Notes: a model not told the origin generated them from the letters alone. A stretch of DNA of 64,000 nucleotides from Blakeslea trispora (GCA_025331445.1 JAIWNE010000030.1:186001-250000), one strand, 5' to 3'; shown: positions 23,656 to 37,609, numbered from the stretch's first letter. Program-made: numbers and translations.

Positions 23656-25697
23656 TTTGATTTCTTTTTCTGTTTTGATGGGCAAGCAAATGGTGCAAAT
23701 CAAGTGTTACAAAAAAAAAAGAGAGAGAAAAAGGAAGAAAAATTGGTGGTAAACTCACTTTGGATCTAGGATCTTTATAAAGAGCTAAAAGTCGGAAGCT
23801 AAATCTAGCGACAATAAGGTTGAGGAAACTTAATGGGGGTAAACGGGCATTGGTTGCTTCTTCTCCTAATATAGATTACCATCTAAAAAGCAAACTAGAC
23901 GTTTCAAGATGATAAGCCAAATCTCGTCTGCATGCCGCCAAATTTCAAAATCTGACTCTTTGCTTCTTTCCATCTTTTATTAAATGTTGCTTCAGTTTGT
24001 GCTTACACAAGACTTGAAAAATACACGCATGAACACTAAATAGGGTCTGTCACACTATGGCATTCTTTAGGTACTCGGAACTTGGTCACAATTGTTCAAA
24101 CAGTAAAAAAAAAAAGATGAAAGTTTATGTGGAATATTTTCTCTATCAATTTGATTCTTGGTCTTAGGTCTTTTGCTTTTCTTGCTTCTTTTTTGTTTGC
24201 ATCTGCATCGGATCTACCTCTTTACTGAAGTTGATTCAAGATCTTCTATGCCTATTACTGAGATGTCAAGATAGGATTGTACCTGTACAACAGATGTGTC
24301 TACATCAATTCAAGAAGTCAGGAATATATACAAACGATAATATTCCCAAAGTCACAATCATTATTTTTATTTTCTTTCTTTTTGTATCTCCGAGTCAATA
24401 AATGTGTGTAACCTAATAAAAATAAAGCAAGCTTATCCCATCGAATGAGGAAGAAACTTATCCATCTAATTAAAGCAATATCCGCCCAAACTGTTCGTTC
24501 GCCTCAACCAAAACATTATTTTTTTTTCTTTTTTTTTTTTTTCAGGCCAATTTGTTTTAGTCTAAAAAAGAACCGAAATTGCATATCGTCAGAATGGTCA
24601 TAAGTTTATCAAGAAATGAACAATTTAATGTATTTAGCGACAATTTTGATCTGTCTGTGCGTTGTGTATCTCTATATGATCCTATATACTTCTCTAGGTT
24701 CCACACACACACACAGTCCATTGATTTTCTCTTTTAAATCTAAAGTTGAACTGGTTTTTTTTGATATTCCGAGATATCAGCTTCAGATTTTTTTGCCCCT
24801 GAAATCTAAAACCTTTTAAACTATAAAAAAGAAAAAGGCACGTTCTTGGGGGAAAAGAGTAACAATTCGCGTGTAAGGAAATAATTGATAAAAGTAGCAT
24901 AATGCAATTTATTTACATCATCAGAATTAGGACAATAGCAAAGCATTGATCTCTCTCACACTGTACTACCAAACTGGGCAATTGAGCAGCATTTTCCTCT
25001 TTTATTTTATTTTTTATTTTACGCCGCAATTTCATGTGATTTAACAAGTTACGATAGACTACCTACATAGAATAGATTTATTTGAGAAACAGGCAGGAAG
25101 TCAAATAAATTATAGGCTAGATTCATACAAGCAAGCGCCTGTCAAATGGCTTGAGTACAACATGCCCTGTTCTATGAAATGCAACGGATTAATGATTCCG
25201 TCGATCTTTTCTGTTTTGCGTAATTAGCTGAAATGGAAAACATAAAGAAGTGTAAGTGGTATGACAACCCTTGTCAGTAAAACAGAAATACAATGAGCGG
25301 TAGCAAAATTAAGGGTTAATAGTGTGACAGCATGAATATTGTTACAGGTTATACAGGCAAAGTATGAATAAAGATACATTTGGGATGCTATGCTGCCTTT
25401 TAAAGACAATTTTGCTTTGACTTGTGTATGGGCTAGACTTTTCTTTGTCACAAGATCACCCATTTCTTGGCTGCTCTCATTCTAGTGGAAAAGAGAAATA
25501 CAGTTATAATGCAGACCTAGCTCTATGTAGCTACCTAGTAAAACAAACGAGGCATATGGTTTTATTATTGGAATAGAAATGAATAGGGTTGTAAGTAATA
25601 ATAATAATAATAAGCTAAGAGATATGAAATATATACATATTGATAAATATACATAATGATAGAAAAATATGTCGTATAACTAATAAGATAAAAGGGC
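23656..25697. other. Spacer; no gene supported
   Basis: About 2 kb of AT-rich DNA with long T and A runs and (CA)n near 24703. A 79-codon minus ORF at 25224-25463 has no domain. The promoter of the NDT80-type gene should lie just right of 23655. No RNA gene recognised. Confidence 0.4.
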
Positions 25698-28600
25698 TTA
25701 TATGTTTAGACGTCTAGGTGTAGTAAATTTGGTATCTTTGTCCGTCGCTTTAGTCATCTTGACCTCAACACGATTGCCTTCACCATCTAAAGCAACTAAA
25801 AATTTGTTGCCAGCTTTGATTCCATGTGTATAGGGTACTTGTGAGATACCTCGGTAAGGTGTTGATTTGGAAGCACGCATAGTAGGCAGAGGCGTATGGC
25901 TGCCATTTGCAGCAGCACCGCCTCGAATGGATACGACACCATGGTTATTTACTGTCATGCGATTGTTATGAGGTGTTATTCGGCCGGATGCTGTATTCAG
26001 GAATCCATCCCGAGTAACACCAGAGGGAGTTGGTAGCATAGAAGCTCGAGAATGTCTTCCAGAAACAAAATTGCCACCCTCCAACAAAGCATGGTCTCTT
26101 AAGAATTGAGAGAGTTCGACCCAGCCGCCGCCTACCCGTACCATTACCATACGACTTCTCAGAATACGACAGTACGCCAGTTTAGGATTGACCTCACCAA
26201 ACCAATACTTGCCCACTTCGCCGGGCACCATCTTGACAAAAATTTTATAAGGCGAATCGTTTACAATATCACCAACAGCAACATCTAAATCGTTTTGAGG
26301 ATCAGCAACATAAGTTTCAGGTGTCTTTGAGCGCAGAGATCGCTGTGAAAGACGACCACTACCACTCAAACGCTTAATAGTAGGCGAAGTAGTAACCTTT
26401 CTAGCGTTGGCTCTAGCACCAGTATTTGAGAAAGCAAAAGGAACGGGTGTTGTTGTATGACGCTTGGCCGCTTTGGAAGTAGCAGCTCCGCCAATACGAG
26501 TTGAAGGTGATGCTTGAGGGCTAGGATGTCTAAGAATAGGGTTAGATTTTCGCTTCATAAGCGAAGCAGCCTTTCTAGCTCCCTTTTCTTGAGGCAAGAG
26601 GCTGTCTGCTATCTCCAAGGAATCAAACGTGTCAGAAAGAGGACCAATACGAGCCATCAGGTCTTCTTTTTTGGCTGCCACCTCAGCTTGTAGCTTTTCC
26701 CATCGCTTTTCAAGCTGACTTATGCACTCCTCTACACGAGGATCGTCTAGCAATCTTAGTGACACCATTCTTGCTTCATCAAAAAGCTCGTGTATCTTGG
26801 GTTCATAGTAACGATAGCGAGTATCAAGATCGATCAGCAGCGCCTGAAGATCCGTACGACTGTAACTACCATCCACAATGCGCGCATTTTCAGGTGCAGC
26901 ACGAGCCACAACCTCGCCTACAGCCAAAAGCAGAACCTCCAGTTCTTCTACTACCGTCAGGAAACCTTCCATCTTTTCAGCTTCTGCAATTGCTCTACGC
27001 TTTGTTTTCATTAAACGTGTCAGACCCTCCATGGCAATAGTTATCTCTGCACGTTGATCTGAGAACATATCCTGACCGTTCTCGTGCTTCAGCAGGCTGA
27101 GCATATTATCTAACTCTTGAATAGATGGAATCAAGTGAGCGTCAATGTCGCGGTCAAGAATATCCAGCTCAGCTTTGGCAGAAGCCAATCTGTGTTCGCC
27201 AGGGATAGAGGATAGAGGACAACTAAGGATTGCAGTCAAGTCACGGTTGGTCATATCTTCTTCGGCAGAGTCTTTGCAGATGCGAACAGCACTAACCCGA
27301 TCTTTCATATCACCCACCTGGTTGAGAACTGCTTTGAACTTGCGGGCAATCTCTACATTCTTTTTTGACTCTTCAATCAATCGAGAGGCATCTTCGTACT
27401 GTTGCTTGACAGCTTCCCAATCCTTCAAGATAGCTTGTTCATGCTCGCGCAAGATACTGTTGGTTTCATTGGGATCAATACTAATTTCACACAAGTCCAA
27501 GGGCGCTCCATCCTTGGCTGTCAAAATACGTGACCTAAGTGTTTGAAATCCCTTAAAAGATGGTGTTGCGTCTGCCATGTTTTTCTTGATTGTGTCCAGC
27601 TGTGCTTGTAGCTCCTGCTCATCATGCATGCATACATCAGTAGGCAATTGGTGAATAGCGTGGGTACAGTGATCCATCCATTGCTTCAGATCAACTACTG
27701 CTTTAGCATGAAGAAAAACCTTTTGAACAAACATAGCCTGTTTCTTCTCTATGCCTATCGTATTAGATAGCTGGTTTAAATTCTCGTGAATGCGCTTGAT
27801 AGGATCTTGAACAGAACTAGCATCATAGCCCTCCTGAGCCAACTCTGTTGCTTTTTTGTTTAAAATGGATAGTTGCTTTGCAAACGACTGAGCCCCTTTT
27901 TCGGAATAGGCAGTTGCGGACTGAATGCTCTTAAACATGGCATCAATAGATGCTTTGTCTTGTGAGACAAACCCACTACTTCCGACAGCAGACATTCTTC
28001 GCATAACTAATTCTTTTTGCCTTTGTATCTCGCTCAATATCTTATCGGTTTCACTCAAAAAGGTACCTAGTGCAACAGCTTTGTTGGCATCTGATTTAAG
28101 TGCCTTGAGATTTCTAGACGCAGTCAAGACCTGATTTGTTAATTGAGAAAGTCGATCACGGGCACAAGAATAATTAGCTGTTTGAAGGGGATCTTCTTTG
28201 TTATCAGCTGCACGGATAGCTTGGCCAATTTCGTCTAATACAGCTGACGCTTGATTGATTTTGGCATGAACGCCTGCAAGTTCGGTTTCGTTTTCCCATC
28301 CAGACCGAGCTAGATGTGTGATTTCATCATTGAGGCCAGCCATCAAGTTGTTTTCAACCATGCTTAATCTTCGTTGGCGATTGTACCACTCGCCTACGAC
28401 TTCAGTAAACTGGTTGAGATCACGTACTTCGTTACTCAGTTGATTCCAATCTTGCTGAAGATTTGTCTGTACGGCACGAATTTCATCCATATTCTCAATA
28501 CGTGTTGGCTCCATAACAGCGTAGTGTGAGCAAAGTTGAGCGAATTTCGCTTCCTGTTCTTTGTAACCCTGATTGATTTTAGCCTGTGCTTGATTGAGCA

Positions 28601-31600
28601 TCTCAAATCGACGCTTGTCTTGTTCTTCAGATTGACCAGTCATAAAACCGCACGTCTGCTTCAAGCCAGGCATTGAGTGTCGCGTCTCATTGATAAAGGA
28701 GCGAAGTGAGCGAGCATTTTCAAAGTAAGCATTGCCATCTTTCATCTTTTGACGCATGGCTTCCAAATCTGACACATGTTCCTTCAGCAACAACTGGAGA
28801 CAATCAAATCTTTCCTGAATATGTTGTGATACTTCAACGAGACTATCTCTATCAAATGAAGGAATGTCTAAGGATTTTGATGTGTCTAACAAAGTTTGAA
28901 TATCCAACACCAAGTCAATCACTTGCTTCTCTTTGTCATTTTCAAGCTTGCTTTGCACATTAGCACGATCTCGCTCTAATCGCTGGAGATCTTCGGCTGT
29001 AAATATTGTCCCTAATCCTTCTTGCATTTCGGCTTTTGCACGTTTCATTGCTTTGGTTCGTTCTTCAGCCCACTCGCAAAGACGATCAGCATCTTCAAGG
29101 CAGTTCTTGGCTTGACGATGTAGTTGCAATATAAACCGGTAAGAGTTTAATCGCTCATATAATGCATCACGAAGAGACAAGAGCTGGTTGCACTTTTCAG
29201 TGATGACTTGGTTGATTTCTTGATTGGCTGCTTCGTTATCTTCTTTGTCTTCATCTAGTGTTGGTACAGGAAAGGCAACCGCCCGCGATGTTACAGTCAA
29301 GAGATGAGCTAGCTTTTTTTCCATAGCATCTACGCGGACTGTCATTTCTTGATCTGTATCAGTTGGGCGCACTTTGCCTTCTGCTTCAGTAAGCTCTAAT
29401 TGAAGTATCCGACCTTCTTCCATAACAGTGCCTGTTTGATGCAAGAAGTCCATAACACTCAATCGCTGCTCGACCACTTGACGAGCAAACCCAATACGCT
29501 GAATCAAGTTCTCAAATTGATGCTCACAAGCTGATTGTCTAGTTTCGAATTGATCGGGCAATTCCATTCCTTGATTTGATAGATCTAAAAACGCATTGAT
29601 TGTCTTGGTAAATTGATTTTTATCAAATGCAACACGCTCTCTTTCAAGTCGGTAGAGTTGCTCAGTGACAAGGCTTTTTTGCTTCTCTTTGTTCAAGAGC
29701 CATTCTCGCATACTGTATTCGTCCAATTGTGCCATTTCATCACTTTGGTCGAGTTCAGATGGTCTCCATCGTGCTACTTCATGAAGGAATTTGTCTGTTT
29801 CTTCATCAGTATCTTTGAGCCAAACCATTGATTTCACATATTCCTCTTCCCAATCAAGTCGTTTCGTGAGAGTAAGAAGATCCAGGCTTTTTTTGCGTAG
29901 CGAGTTCATCATTTTGTCCAGCATATTAAGCGTAGTTAAGGTGATCCCGATTGTAGTAGTGTCGGCTGGACTCAAATCTTTACTGTTGTCTTGTCTATCA
30001 GCACCTGTTAATGTTTTGACATGAGAGCGAAGTCGCTCCATATCTTGACGATTGAACATTTCGATTTCTTTCTCTAGCGCTGAATGCTGAGAGATAAGTG
30101 ATTGTAGTACTTCCCGAGTAATTGGTGGTTTCTCTGGTGACAAGAGAGAGGATGGGATTACGATTTTATCCAGTTGATCCATACGGATTTCCATCCACTG
30201 ACGAATACGCTCTGCTTCAGAAAACCAAACACGGACTTCTTCAACCCAACTCTTGACTAGTTGGTTTTTGTTCACAACAGCTTCGTACTTTGTTAGATAG
30301 GCAGTATCAGCAACAGAATTTTGTGTATCAGGAGAAGATTCAGAAGCAACAATCATCGTACCTCCTTCTTTTGAGGTGTTAGAGTCTGATACCAGTAAAA
30401 GATCATTAAAATTGTTTTTGAGTGTTTTGACCATATCAGTCGTCTTTTCAACTCGCAATTCAAGGTCCTGGATATCGTGATGCGTGCTTATAGACTTCAC
30501 CATCTTATTTTGAACCAACTCAAGTTCGTGACGGATCGATTGACACATACGAGCAAAAGCAAACCCGCGTCGAAAGCTAGCCAGAGTTAGCTCGGAATGC
30601 TCAAACTCTGAGCTGAGCGAATGATGTAGTTGAGAAAGTTGTTGTTTTCTCCAAACTACTTTTGGGTGCTCTTGCCATACAGGCTCAAGCTGTTCTATCA
30701 AGTAGACATGGAGTAGTAGATTGAAGTCGCCGTCTGTCAAAGTCTGAAACTCAGATTGTAGAGCTTTAAAGTTCCTATCATAAGTAGCATAATCCTCTTC
30801 AGCAGCTTGTAGTGGATGTAGCACGCGGATCAACTGCTGTTGTAGTGATGGTAATTGTGTCAAGTCCTCATTGCTAGCTAAGCTGTAATGACTGCTGCTG
30901 TCTCTTAGAGAAGAGGCTGTAGTGTTGTCATCAGTCGAAAAGAAATCCATTATGCTTTCGGAATTTGCCGAAGATGGGGATGTTGCAGTTGCACGAGTTG
31001 GTATAATCATAACTAGTCTGTGCTGCAGTCCATTCATCTTTTCGGTTAGTGTCGAGGCCCGAGTTTCAAACTCCTCTAATTCGGTTGGCACTTCAGTTCC
31101 ATCACTGTACTTGGTAACTGTTGTCTTGGTGATTTTTAGTTGCTGCACTGTGAAGGTGGAAGTGAATGTGGTGCTATTTCGCTTATCATCTTTTTCCGAG
31201 TCCTCTTGCTTTTCTGAATGATCGTCTTCATTGTTGTCATTTGATGGAGAAGGAGGACAATCTACATTGTCAGTCAAAATAGGAGTAGGCGTAGTTGATG
31301 CATCATTTGTTATTTTAATTAAATTTTTGAAACGTTCAATGTCTTTGTGACGTTGTACAGTCTGTTCACTATTTGGTACTTGAAGAGAGGCTACTAGTTG
31401 AAGCAAGTAAATATAGGCTGTATCCTGTGTGAAGAGAGAGCTGGGTATATGATAAATCTCCCAAGTTAGTTTGATAGCAATATCCAGTGCTTGAGGCTCA
31501 TGAAGGTATAAATGCAGATCAGGTATCAAAGCAGGCTGGTGGTAGTGCAACAAAGACAATAAATAGATGCCATTACTGGACATCGTAGGTAAGTCGAGAA

Positions 31601-32121
31601 TAGGTGGTAAGATGGACGCGTTAATGTAATCGGCCAAAATGAATGATGCCCATGAAAGTAAATAATTTCTAATATCAATCTTCTCTTGTCGATTGGTGAT
31701 GGGTATAAATTCATGAAACTAAAAAAAACATACAGATATATGAATAAATATTTTTTTTAAGAAAAAAGGGCACACTTACAAAAGATGTAAATGTCAACTG
31801 TGTATTGTTTAATATGGTATAAGTGACAAAATGCAATTCATATGATGTTTGAATGTAGTCTAGGAGAGCAGGAAGATCATCGCTGTAGATAAATTGGGCC
31901 TGGCCAGTATTAGGTATCTGGCTTATAACATCTTGAATGTCTTCTTGTTGCTTATTTATTCGGACGTCGAATAGTGCTTCAATGATAGTAGCAAGCAAGG
32001 TAGGGTCGGTGAGCTGATGAGCTTCTGTGATCGTGATGGACGACTGTTGGCTGATCCACTTTAGAAGACTTTCTTCTCTACTGTTTTTTCTTTTCTCTAA
32101 CTTGGAATCTATCGCCGACAT
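25698..32121 (-). CDS. Spectraplakin-like CH/coiled-coil/GAR cytolinker
   Basis: Two exons (31780-32121 and 25698-31718; intron 31719-31779) give about 2,120 residues. The N-terminus has two calponin-homology-like regions: residues about 12-95 (EESLLKWISQQ...) and about 125-235 (RNYLLSWASFILADYINASI ... GIYLLSLLHYHQPALIPD), the arrangement that binds actin. A rod of over 1,400 residues rich in Glu/Gln/Leu with spectrin-like helices follows. A basic Ser/Thr-rich linker precedes a GAR (GAS2-related) domain at about 1923-1993 (MVMVRVGGGWVELSQFLRDH), which binds microtubules, then a basic tail. This is the domain order of animal spectraplakins (actin-microtubule crosslinkers). The CH assignment is by pattern and weaker than the GAR one. 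Confidence 0.9.
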
Positions 32122-35100
32122 TCTTTATTACATAAAATGAAGGATAACTATAATAAGTATATAAGCTTCTTGTACACTGCACTACACCACACTAACGCAA
32201 AAGTAGGCAATGAAAAATTTGCTGAATACAATATATATGTATATATCTGTATCAAAGAAAAGAAAGAAAAGAAAGAAAAATAGAGGAAAATTCTCAGTTA
32301 CGCGCACAGTTTGTTTAAGGGGAGGAAGCCGAAGCGCAGAAGTCTATATTTTATTTTAGATTCAGATTATTTTTCTGAATTTCAAATTATATCCAAACTT
32401 TTATTTAGACGCACGGGTTGGCTATCAACGCTTCACTCCGAGTTGTCTTTTTTAGCAATTTGCAACTCGCTTTTTGATTCTTGCTTTGAATTTTACTTAT
32501 AATCACACAACAATATTCCTTTTTTTAGTAGCTGCAATTCACTTTTCATAAACTTCAATTGTGTCTTTTGATTTGCATCAACGATGAGTTACACGACCCT
32601 AGAAACATTGCTGAATATATCTCAATCACAACGGTTTTCCGAGTAATTAAGCCCTTTTATTAGATGAAAGCATGATAACCTTTAGGACTACAGAAGAGCA
32701 TGGGAATTAAAATATTTCTATCAGCATTTTGCTTTGATTTTCCTTAAAGCTTATAAGAGACAATTTGTAAATCAGTCTTGTCACTCCTTCTATCTTCCTT
32801 ATGATATTTCGGCTATGTCAAAGAATAAGATTTTTTTGGGTTTTTTGATTCAGAATTGTCAGGATTTTTACAATCTACTATAATAACTTGTCATATAAAA
32901 GAAAAGCAAACTACATAGCTTTTTTGTAACTTTCTTCTTATCCTGAATTTTATGTGATGTTTACTTGGTGAGCTACAAAAGGTCAGTTGCCTTTCTAAAT
33001 CGAAAAATGCTTAAGGAATAATTACAATGTATAGTCCCTTCGGATCTCTTGTCTATAGTGAAATATCAGGAACAACATCCTTGACTAACCTACTTTTTTA
33101 AGTTTAACACATCTGGACTGAACAAAGAAAATCGAACAGCACAATGGCTTTTATAAATTCAGAAACCGTAAAAGACATGACTTATCATATCAAATGGTTA
33201 AAGCTTTTATATAACAGCTTGATAACTACATGAGCTCATCATTTAGACATATTGCCTGACATATGGATGAAACTGTTAGTGGTTCTTGATCCGTCCTTGT
33301 GCTATTAGTACATAGTCAATTTTGCCCTAGATGAGGTTTAGTCTAATAGATGTGGCATGCAAAATCACAGCATCAGACTCTACTAATAATAATAAAACCT
33401 TTTACTACGATTGCTTGAAGAAGATTGCATAAGATATAGTTATACCACCAATTGACAGTAGAGTCTAAGGGTAACAAGACTTTCTCGAAATCAAAGCTAA
33501 GTTTTCTTGCGGATAAAACACATGAAGAAGTAAGCATTAGACCTTCTTTACAGGAATCTTATTTAGAAGCTCAATAAGCAAAGACAAAGGCTTATCATGA
33601 TGAGGTCTTATTCATGAATGAAGACTCCAAAGATCAACGAATTAAAAGGTTACCGTCAGTGAGTAAGACAAAGTCGACTTTTGAGGATTAAATACAGTTA
33701 AAAGCACATGAACTAAAATAATGGTAGAGGCTAAAGTTCTTTTGCGTTTTTTTAGTTGACTTTTGACAGGCAACAGTAGATTTTGATAGTATAGTACAAT
33801 CTGCAAAAGAAGAGATAGTAATCTTATTTGTAGCTCACATAGTTTGTTCTCTAACCATACTATATGCATGACTGCTATAACAGAGTCTATTGATATTGTA
33901 AGCTCTCTTCGTTTGAGAAGCAAAACTTGTTTAGCATGTGCTCGTCATATAATCTAAATTCAAATCAGATAACTATAAACACTTGTAGAATATCTAGACT
34001 ATCAATAAGATCCAATAATACATCTCTGTTAGTACTTCACTATTTCTCTCATAAATCGTGAATACCAATTTTATTATATAAAAAGCACGCGGATATTGTA
34101 TTGTTCTGTTTCTTTTTACCATTGATCAACATTTTTGTGTGTCTATTCATTTCTTGCGCTTATTTTCCTTTTAATAAGCGTCAAATGCTCAAAGAAGATA
34201 CTTCGAAAAAATCTGATAATTCAAATTGATAATAGAGATATGAATCTGTTTATCAAACATATATAAAAATGCAGAAAAAGCGGTCGAAAATAGTATTCGA
34301 ATGCACAACATCTATAAACCTGATTTCTAACTAACTGAAACATCATTTTTAAAAAAGGAACAGGTTTCGTCACCTTACTTCTTCTCCAATTGTGCAGATT
34401 GTTTTATGTCGAGGGATGTTGATTGAGAGTTAAATGTATTTTATGTCTCAAAATGCATTATTGCTGGCCTTGAGTCTTGCCTTCCTTGGCACATACAGTC
34501 TATATCTTTGTTGTTCTTGCTAAGAGAAAAACTTGATACAAAATGAGCTTGGTAAATTAATATTTGCGAACGGACAGCTCTTATGGATATAACCTTTGTA
34601 TCAGATAGAACATTTTATTCCCCAGAACTGTAAGTGTAGTGGTTGATTGAAATATAAAGATAGCATAGGCCTCTTTCTTCAGAAGACGTCTACTAGTGTT
34701 GGTGTCATTTGTTGTGGTAGCAACAATGGCCTAGAGGTAGTTACTGGAAGTCGATGTGCCATTGCTTAACGATACACAACCAAACCAAACAGACAAATAT
34801 ACAAGGCCAAAAGAGAGAGAGAAAATATGACAAGCAACAAGAAAGCCTGTCATCAAACTAATTATTCTATATATGTGTATACCTCAGCATTCCTTTCTAT
34901 ACGACCAAAAGAGGTATAAACGGTTTATATGCATGACGGCTCATCATTTTGACTGTCAAAATAGCGTTTGTGAGTTCAACATGAATTCCTTTTAGAACAG
35001 TATATAATCTCCATGAACTCTTCTTATAAGTAGATCAATCTTTATTGATTTTCGTTTGTTTTCGCATACTTTGAATCATTTTGCTTTTGTAATTAACATT

Positions 35101-35213
35101 TATAGTATGTGTATTTGATTCTCTTTCACTTTAAACGGCAAAAGATATCCTTTGTATTAAAAAGAAAATTAATTGTTCATTGACATGCAACTTTTTGAGA
35201 AAAAATTTAAAAG
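32122..35213. other. Gene-poor stretch with one doubtful small gene
   Basis: About 3 kb of AT-rich DNA. A possible small spliced gene sits on the minus strand at about 34455-34960: a coding-like block AIVATTTNDTNTSRRLLKKE preceded by a CTCTAG acceptor, and a last block QEQQRYRLYVPRKARLKASN ending in TGA near 34455, preceded by a CTCTTAG acceptor. No unique model joins them, since two frames are open in the last exon. Nothing else convincing; the left end is the GAR-gene promoter. Confidence 0.25.
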
Positions 35214-35296
35214 TGAAGAGAGTGGGATTTGAACCCACGCCTCCGAAGAGATCACGACCTTAACGTGACGCCTTAGACCAACTCGGCCATCTCTCC
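35214..35296 (-). tRNA. tRNA-Leu(AAG)
   Basis: Read on the minus strand, GGAGAGA pairs with TCTCTTC across all seven acceptor positions (one G-U pair). The D arm is GCCGAGTTGGTCTAAGGC. The anticodon stem TCACG/CGTGA closes a TTAAGGT loop whose anticodon is AAG. A long variable arm with a TCTTCGGAG-type hairpin marks a class II tRNA. The T arm is GTGGG/CCCAC around TTCAAAT. No intron is present. All features fit leucine decoding CUU/CUC after A-to-I editing. Confidence 0.96.
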
Positions 35297-36062
35297 ACAT
35301 ATTTTTGTGCTTTTGTAATACATATATAATCACTATTAAAATTTTTTTGTCCGGTAAATATCCGGCTCGAACAGTAATTTGTCCGGATGACGTAGTCGAA
35401 ATTCACAGATGCACCCCTTTATTTGAAGCGCAGATAGGACATATACCACTTTTGATTCTTATTACCTATTTTTTGGTAATTACTTCCACATTGTATTGTT
35501 TCTCTGTATCTTTCATTTTTGTGTCTTATTTTATTTGAGTTATTGGATTGTTTTACAAGATATATGAAACCGTAAAAATGCTGTAGACCTATCTCAAGTA
35601 AGCAATATTGAATAATTACTAGAAATATTTACTGTGATTGCTTTCAACTACTTTGTCATTTCATGCTAATTCATAAATCAATCATGTTCCAAGCTAGCAT
35701 GTATAGGCGGGAATTCTACCGCACTTGTCAGACTATATGTGCATAAACAAATTTATCCATATTAAAAGATTCTGAAATATAAACCATCCTTTATTTGGTG
35801 CTTGAGCTTGACAGTTAGTTTGATCTATTTTTTTTGTACAAATACAGCGAAAATAGATTCAAAATGATAGCTGATCCGACATGTATTATCTATAGAAAAA
35901 AGTTCTAATTGAATTGAAAAGGATAACAACCATGGATTTATCAATACGGCTTGCACATTTTTCAGCTAAATTAACAAATTCATGATTTTGCAGCCAAGCG
36001 TCTTTGGCATATCGTATTTTGCTAAGTGTCAATCATGATATGCTGTCAATTCTGACAATAGT
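35297..36062. other. Spacer; no gene supported
   Basis: AT-rich spacer. The plus ORF 35305-35538 overlaps no splice partners and has no domain. No RNA gene other than the adjacent tRNA. Confidence 0.4.
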
Positions 36063-36113
36063 CACGTGACTTTATTAGCAAATGCGATTTGATTGGATAA
36101 AATGTTTCACGTG
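36063..36113 (+). promoter_or_regulatory. Twin CACGTG E-boxes flanking an inverted CCAAT box
   Basis: Two CACGTG palindromes (36063-36068 inside GTCACGTGAC, and 36108-36113 inside TTCACGTGAT) lie 45 bp apart, 63-113 bp upstream of the SLU7 ATG. Between them is ATTGG, an inverted CCAAT box. CACGTG is bound by bHLH factors and CBF1-type proteins in fungi, and CCAAT by the HAP complex. Regulatory action is inferred from position and spacing only. Confidence 0.5.
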
Positions 36114-36175
36114 ATTTGGCATTTATATTTTTTCTACATATCCTTTTTCTTTATCAAACTTCTTTTTTCTCTCCA

Positions 36176-37609
36176 ATGCAACAAGGAAGACTAACTAAAG
36201 AAGAATATAGACAAGCCAAGGACCTTGATGCTGCTCGAAAAGCCGGTACAGTTCCCGCTGCTATTGATGACGAAGGCAATGAAATCAACCCTCATACACC
36301 GCAGTTCATGCTTAAGGCACCTTGGTATGTTGATAACGGCAAAGTGTCTCTAAAGCATCAAAGAGCACCCGAGAAACGAAAGGGGCCCAAATTTACAGCC
36401 GATGATAACTACTGGTATGCCAGAGGAAAGCGAGTTGTATGGTTTTGTTCTCTTTCTTTTTATATTTTTGCTTAAAACAAGACAGGAAAAAAAAAAACTG
36501 ATTTTGCTTTGCATAGGGACCTGCAGCAACAAAATACCGTAAAGGTGCATGTGAAAACTGCGGTGCAATGACACACAAAACAAAAGACTGCATGGAGAGA
36601 CCACGCAAAAAAGGTGCAAAGTGGACAGGAGAAGACATCAAGGCAGATGAAATTGTACAGAATGTAGAGTTAGATTGGGACGAAAAACGTGATCGTTGGA
36701 ATGGGTACGATCCAAGAGAACATGACAAAGTGATTGAAGAATACAACAAGATCGAAGAGGCAAGGAAACAATTGAAAGCATCCGAACTGGACAGACAGGG
36801 GCCTACTACAACTTCAGAAGCCAAGAAGATTGCTGGTTTATCAGACGATGAGACAGATGAAGACGATGACAAGTACGCTGATGGTGCCGATATGCCCGGC
36901 CAACACGTCAACCAAAAGACAAGAACAACTATTCGTAACCTAAGAATCCGTGAAGACACAGCCAAATATCTACTCAATCTGGATACAGATTCAGCCTTTT
37001 ATGATCCCAAGACACGTTCAATGCGTGACAATCCACTCGAAAATCAAAAGAACGAAGATATTGACTATTCAGGCGATAATTTTGTAAGATATACTGGTGA
37101 TGCTCCCGAGATGGCCAAAGTTCAGTTGTTTGCCTGGCAAGCTTCAGAGAGAGGCAATGATGTTCATCTTCAGGCCAATCCTACTCAAGTCGCTATTCTT
37201 CATAAGCAATATGAATCCAAGAAGGATCAAGTGAGGAACACAACACAAAAGAGTATCTTGGAAAAGTATGGTGGTGAAGAATACCTCGAGACACCACCTA
37301 AAGAACTTTTGCTCGCACAGAACGAGAACTATGTTGAATATTCAAGAACCGGTAGAGTGATTAAGGGACAAGAAAGGGCCAAAGCTAAATCGAAATATGA
37401 GGAAGATGGTAAGTGACAGAAAGAAAGAAAGAAAAGACTGTATAGCTAACATGCCCATAGTCTTTACCAATAATCATACTTCTGTATGGGGATCCTATTG
37501 GTCAGAAGGACAATGGGGTTACAAGTGTTGTCGATCCAATATAAGAAATTCTTACTGTACAGGTCAAGCAGGTATTGAAGCTCAAAAGGCCTCCCAATTA
37601 CTTAAATAA
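36176..37609 (+). CDS. SLU7: Pre-mRNA splicing factor Slu7
   Basis: Three exons (36176-36436, 36517-37408, 37461-37609) give 433 residues. The start [20 protein letters not shown] is preferred over the upstream in-frame Met because the intervening residues are a hydrophobic low-complexity run. A CCHC zinc knuckle [14 protein letters not shown] sits at about residues 97-110, where Slu7 contacts the spliceosome. Conserved blocks include [34 protein letters not shown] and [15 protein letters not shown]. The last exon gives [20 protein letters not shown]. Slu7 acts in the second catalytic step, choosing the 3' splice site. Confidence 0.97.

Noticed and set aside
36393..36977. 194-codon minus ORF over SLU7
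   Set aside because: Complement of the conserved SLU7 zinc-knuckle exon.
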